Positions 5,847 through 6,494 of a stretch of DNA of 6,494 nucleotides are shown piece by piece. The notes beneath the pieces were generated by a model. It was not told the DNA's origin, ran no database searches, and worked only from the letters and a program-made list of their open reading frames with translations. Within the stretch, counting starts at the first letter, position 1, and every line of letters begins with the position of its first letter. Origin of the DNA: Spirochaetaceae bacterium. GTDB lineage: Bacteria > Spirochaetota > Spirochaetia > SZUA-6 > Fen-1364. A program made the position numbers and the translations under genes. The stretch spans positions 7,288 to 13,781 of the forward strand of contig PMDT01000028.1 in NCBI GenBank assembly GCA_003154555.1, read 5' to 3'.

Positions 5847-6018
5847 TGTCGATGAGCGTTCCGAGCGCATTGTCCTGAATGGCCTGCTGGACGCCGGCCT
5901 TGAGAAGCTTCTCCGCGAGCGCCGAGGTCTGGTTCTGCCCGTTCTGGAGAACCGCGCTCAGCTCATCCAGCGATCGCGCAAGATCTGCCGGCGACGCCGG
6001 CGCAATTCCTGACATCAT
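5836..6018 (-). CDS. Small helical protein, possible YjfB-type putative motility protein
   Basis: A 60-residue soluble protein with no signal or membrane segment. Two amphipathic helices are likely (about residues 10-27 and 31-49), joined by a Gln/Asn-rich turn (NGQNQT), and it ends ALGTLIDTFA. The size, the Gln-rich helical character and the end resembling LGxxIDxxA recall the small YjfB-like putative motility proteins, but the match is by eye and weak. About 47 of 60 codons end in G or C, like the neighbouring genes, which supports real coding. It fills a gap between fxsA and a divergent glycosyltransferase. Two adjacent ATG codons begin it (6018 and 6015); no Shine-Dalgarno precedes them. 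A perfect GCCGATAA (6032-6025) ends 6 bases before the first ATG, which would suit sigma-28 control and is consistent with a flagellar or chemotaxis-linked role; that link is inference. Confidence 0.65.
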   Translation of the reverse strand: MMSGIAPASPADLARSLDELSAVLQNGQNQTSALAEKLLKAGVQQAIQDNALGTLIDTFA

Positions 6019-6024
6019 ACAATC

Positions 6025-6051
6025 TTATCGGCAGTAAGGGACAATAACTCA
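6025..6051 (-). promoter_or_regulatory. Candidate sigma-28 (FliA/SigD-type) promoter
   Basis: On the minus strand GCCGATAA (6032-6025) is an exact match to the -10 of flagellar sigma-28 promoters. With the standard 11-base gap the -35 position reads TGAGTTAT (6051-6044), matching TAAAGTTT at 4 of 8. The -10 is convincing, the -35 poor. The predicted start of transcription falls at or next to the ATG at 6018. Confidence 0.5.
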
Positions 6052-6114
6052 TATCACAGTTGAATTTTTATAAAATAGCATAACGTAGATCCCAGTTGAC
6101 CACGGGCCAATTCT

Positions 6115-6143
6115 TTGACACTATTACATAGACTGTCTATGCA
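6115..6143 (+). promoter_or_regulatory. Candidate sigma-70-type promoter for the GT2 gene
   Basis: A perfect TTGACA (6115-6120) is followed after 17 bases by TATGCA (6138-6143), a weak -10 matching 3 of 6. It lies in the AT-rich divergent region, and a start near 6150 would leave a leader of about 40 bases before the ATG at 6190. A palindrome overlaps the -10. Confidence 0.5.
6127..6141. promoter_or_regulatory. 15-base palindrome overlapping the GT2 promoter, possible operator
   Basis: CATAGAC and GTCTATG are perfect 7-base inverted arms around a single T. The site lies between the -35 and -10 and covers the start of the -10, the classic place for a dimeric repressor to block polymerase. I cannot name the regulator. 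A second imperfect repeat (TTGACC and GGCCAA, 6096-6110) lies just upstream. Confidence 0.4.
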
Positions 6144-6189
6144 TTGTTTGTCGATGCAATGATGGTCGGAAGATGCGAGGGTGGAAGAT

Positions 6190-6494
6190 ATGTGGCTCAT
6201 GCGATCGGCTTTGCTGCTCGGAACCATCTATTTCGTTTTCCTCTCTCTCTCCAATATCGCGTGGCTCCGCCTGAGCTCCCGGGCGCCACGCCTGCGACGC
6301 GGCAGGAAGGTTTCCGTTCTCATACCGGCGCGGAACGAAGAGAAGAATATCGGGCCGTGCCTGGACTCGCTCCTCCAGCAGACCTATGACAACTACGAGA
6401 TCGTCGTGCTTGACGATCAATCGACCGACGGCACGTGGGAGATCCTCACGCGGTACGCCGAGGCGCACCCCGACCGGGTGCGGGCGCTGCGCGG
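6190..6494 (+). CDS. Family 2 glycosyltransferase with N-terminal membrane helix (partial, 3' end outside window)
   Basis: Only the first 101 residues are present; the frame stays open to the window edge. A hydrophobic helix spans about residues 6-26. A basic linker (RAPRLRRGRK, 31-40) suggests the following domain is cytoplasmic. The GT-A fold then begins: VSVLIPARNEEKNIGPCLDS (41-60), where the Arg-Asn-Glu-Glu segment contacts the nucleotide, and QQTYDNYEIVVLDDQSTDGT (63-82), whose DDxSTDGT motif (75-82) is the family hallmark. It should transfer a sugar from a nucleotide donor to a lipid or polysaccharide acceptor at the inner membrane; the exact substrate cannot be told from this part. 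I chose ATG 6190 with GAGG at 6177-6180 upstream; a GTG at 6181 (three residues longer) is a plausible alternative with GGAAGA before it. An in-frame TGA at 6160 rules out any much earlier start. Confidence 0.9.
   Translation, partial: MWLMRSALLLGTIYFVFLSLSNIAWLRLSSRAPRLRRGRKVSVLIPARNEEKNIGPCLDSLLQQTYDNYEIVVLDDQSTDGTWEILTRYAEAHPDRVRALR

Noticed and set aside
5754..5870. N-terminal extension of FxsA by 39 residues
   Set aside because: The extra residues are basic and low-complexity, have no counterpart in the family, and overlap the end of the small upstream gene.
6144..6389. Plus-strand 81-codon frame overlapping the GT2 start
   Set aside because: It has a low-complexity translation and conflicts with the GT2 frame, which has the motifs and a better ribosome binding site.
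6124..6468. Minus-strand 114-codon frame at the right end
   Set aside because: The plus strand here encodes a clear family 2 glycosyltransferase with the DDxSTDGT motif; this frame is its antisense shadow.

Overview
The window is GC-rich DNA (clearly above 60% by eye, with strong G/C preference at third codon positions) from a bacterium that appears Gram-negative, with a periplasm, envelope glycosyltransferases and probably flagella. A spirochaete or similar flagellated lineage would fit the divergent WecG/TagA-type protein and a sigma-28-like promoter before a small putative motility protein. This assignment is tentative: no rRNA or other marker is present.

Layout. (1) 40-2088, minus strand: two membrane-protein genes read leftward as a probable operon. 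The first (2088-1558) is an unrecognised four-helix membrane protein. The second (1515-40) is a three-module thiol-redox protein: signal peptide, DUF1573 Ig-like domain, thioredoxin-like CxxC domain, then a CcdA/DsbD-type membrane domain. (2) 2168-5115, plus strand: a tight three-gene run of an S41 C-terminal processing protease (ctpA type), rsmE (16S rRNA m3U1498 methyltransferase) and a divergent WecG/TagA/CpsF-family protein. A 79-base divergent control region separates blocks 1 and 2. (3) 5116-5303: a convergent intergenic region holding two large GC-rich hairpins. (4) 5304-6018, minus strand: fxsA and, upstream of it, a 60-residue helical protein preceded by a perfect sigma-28-type -10 octamer. 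(5) 6019-6494: an AT-rich divergent control region with a sigma-70-like promoter and an overlapping palindrome, then the 5' end of a membrane-anchored family 2 glycosyltransferase cut by the window edge.

How the genes fit together. Most products act at the envelope: disulfide/thiol transfer to the periplasm, periplasmic protein processing, surface glycan synthesis and inner-membrane proteins. rsmE is the housekeeping exception and is embedded in the protease operon. The window holds no mobile element, CRISPR array, tRNA or rRNA that I can see.

Most worth a second look: the reordered DsbD-like architecture; the small protein with its sigma-28-like promoter at zero leader length; the WecG/TagA-like protein in which the usual catalytic Thr/Asn and Asp positions appear replaced; and the paired hairpins between the convergent genes. 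I see no clearly new multi-gene system; these are candidate oddities within otherwise recognisable families.
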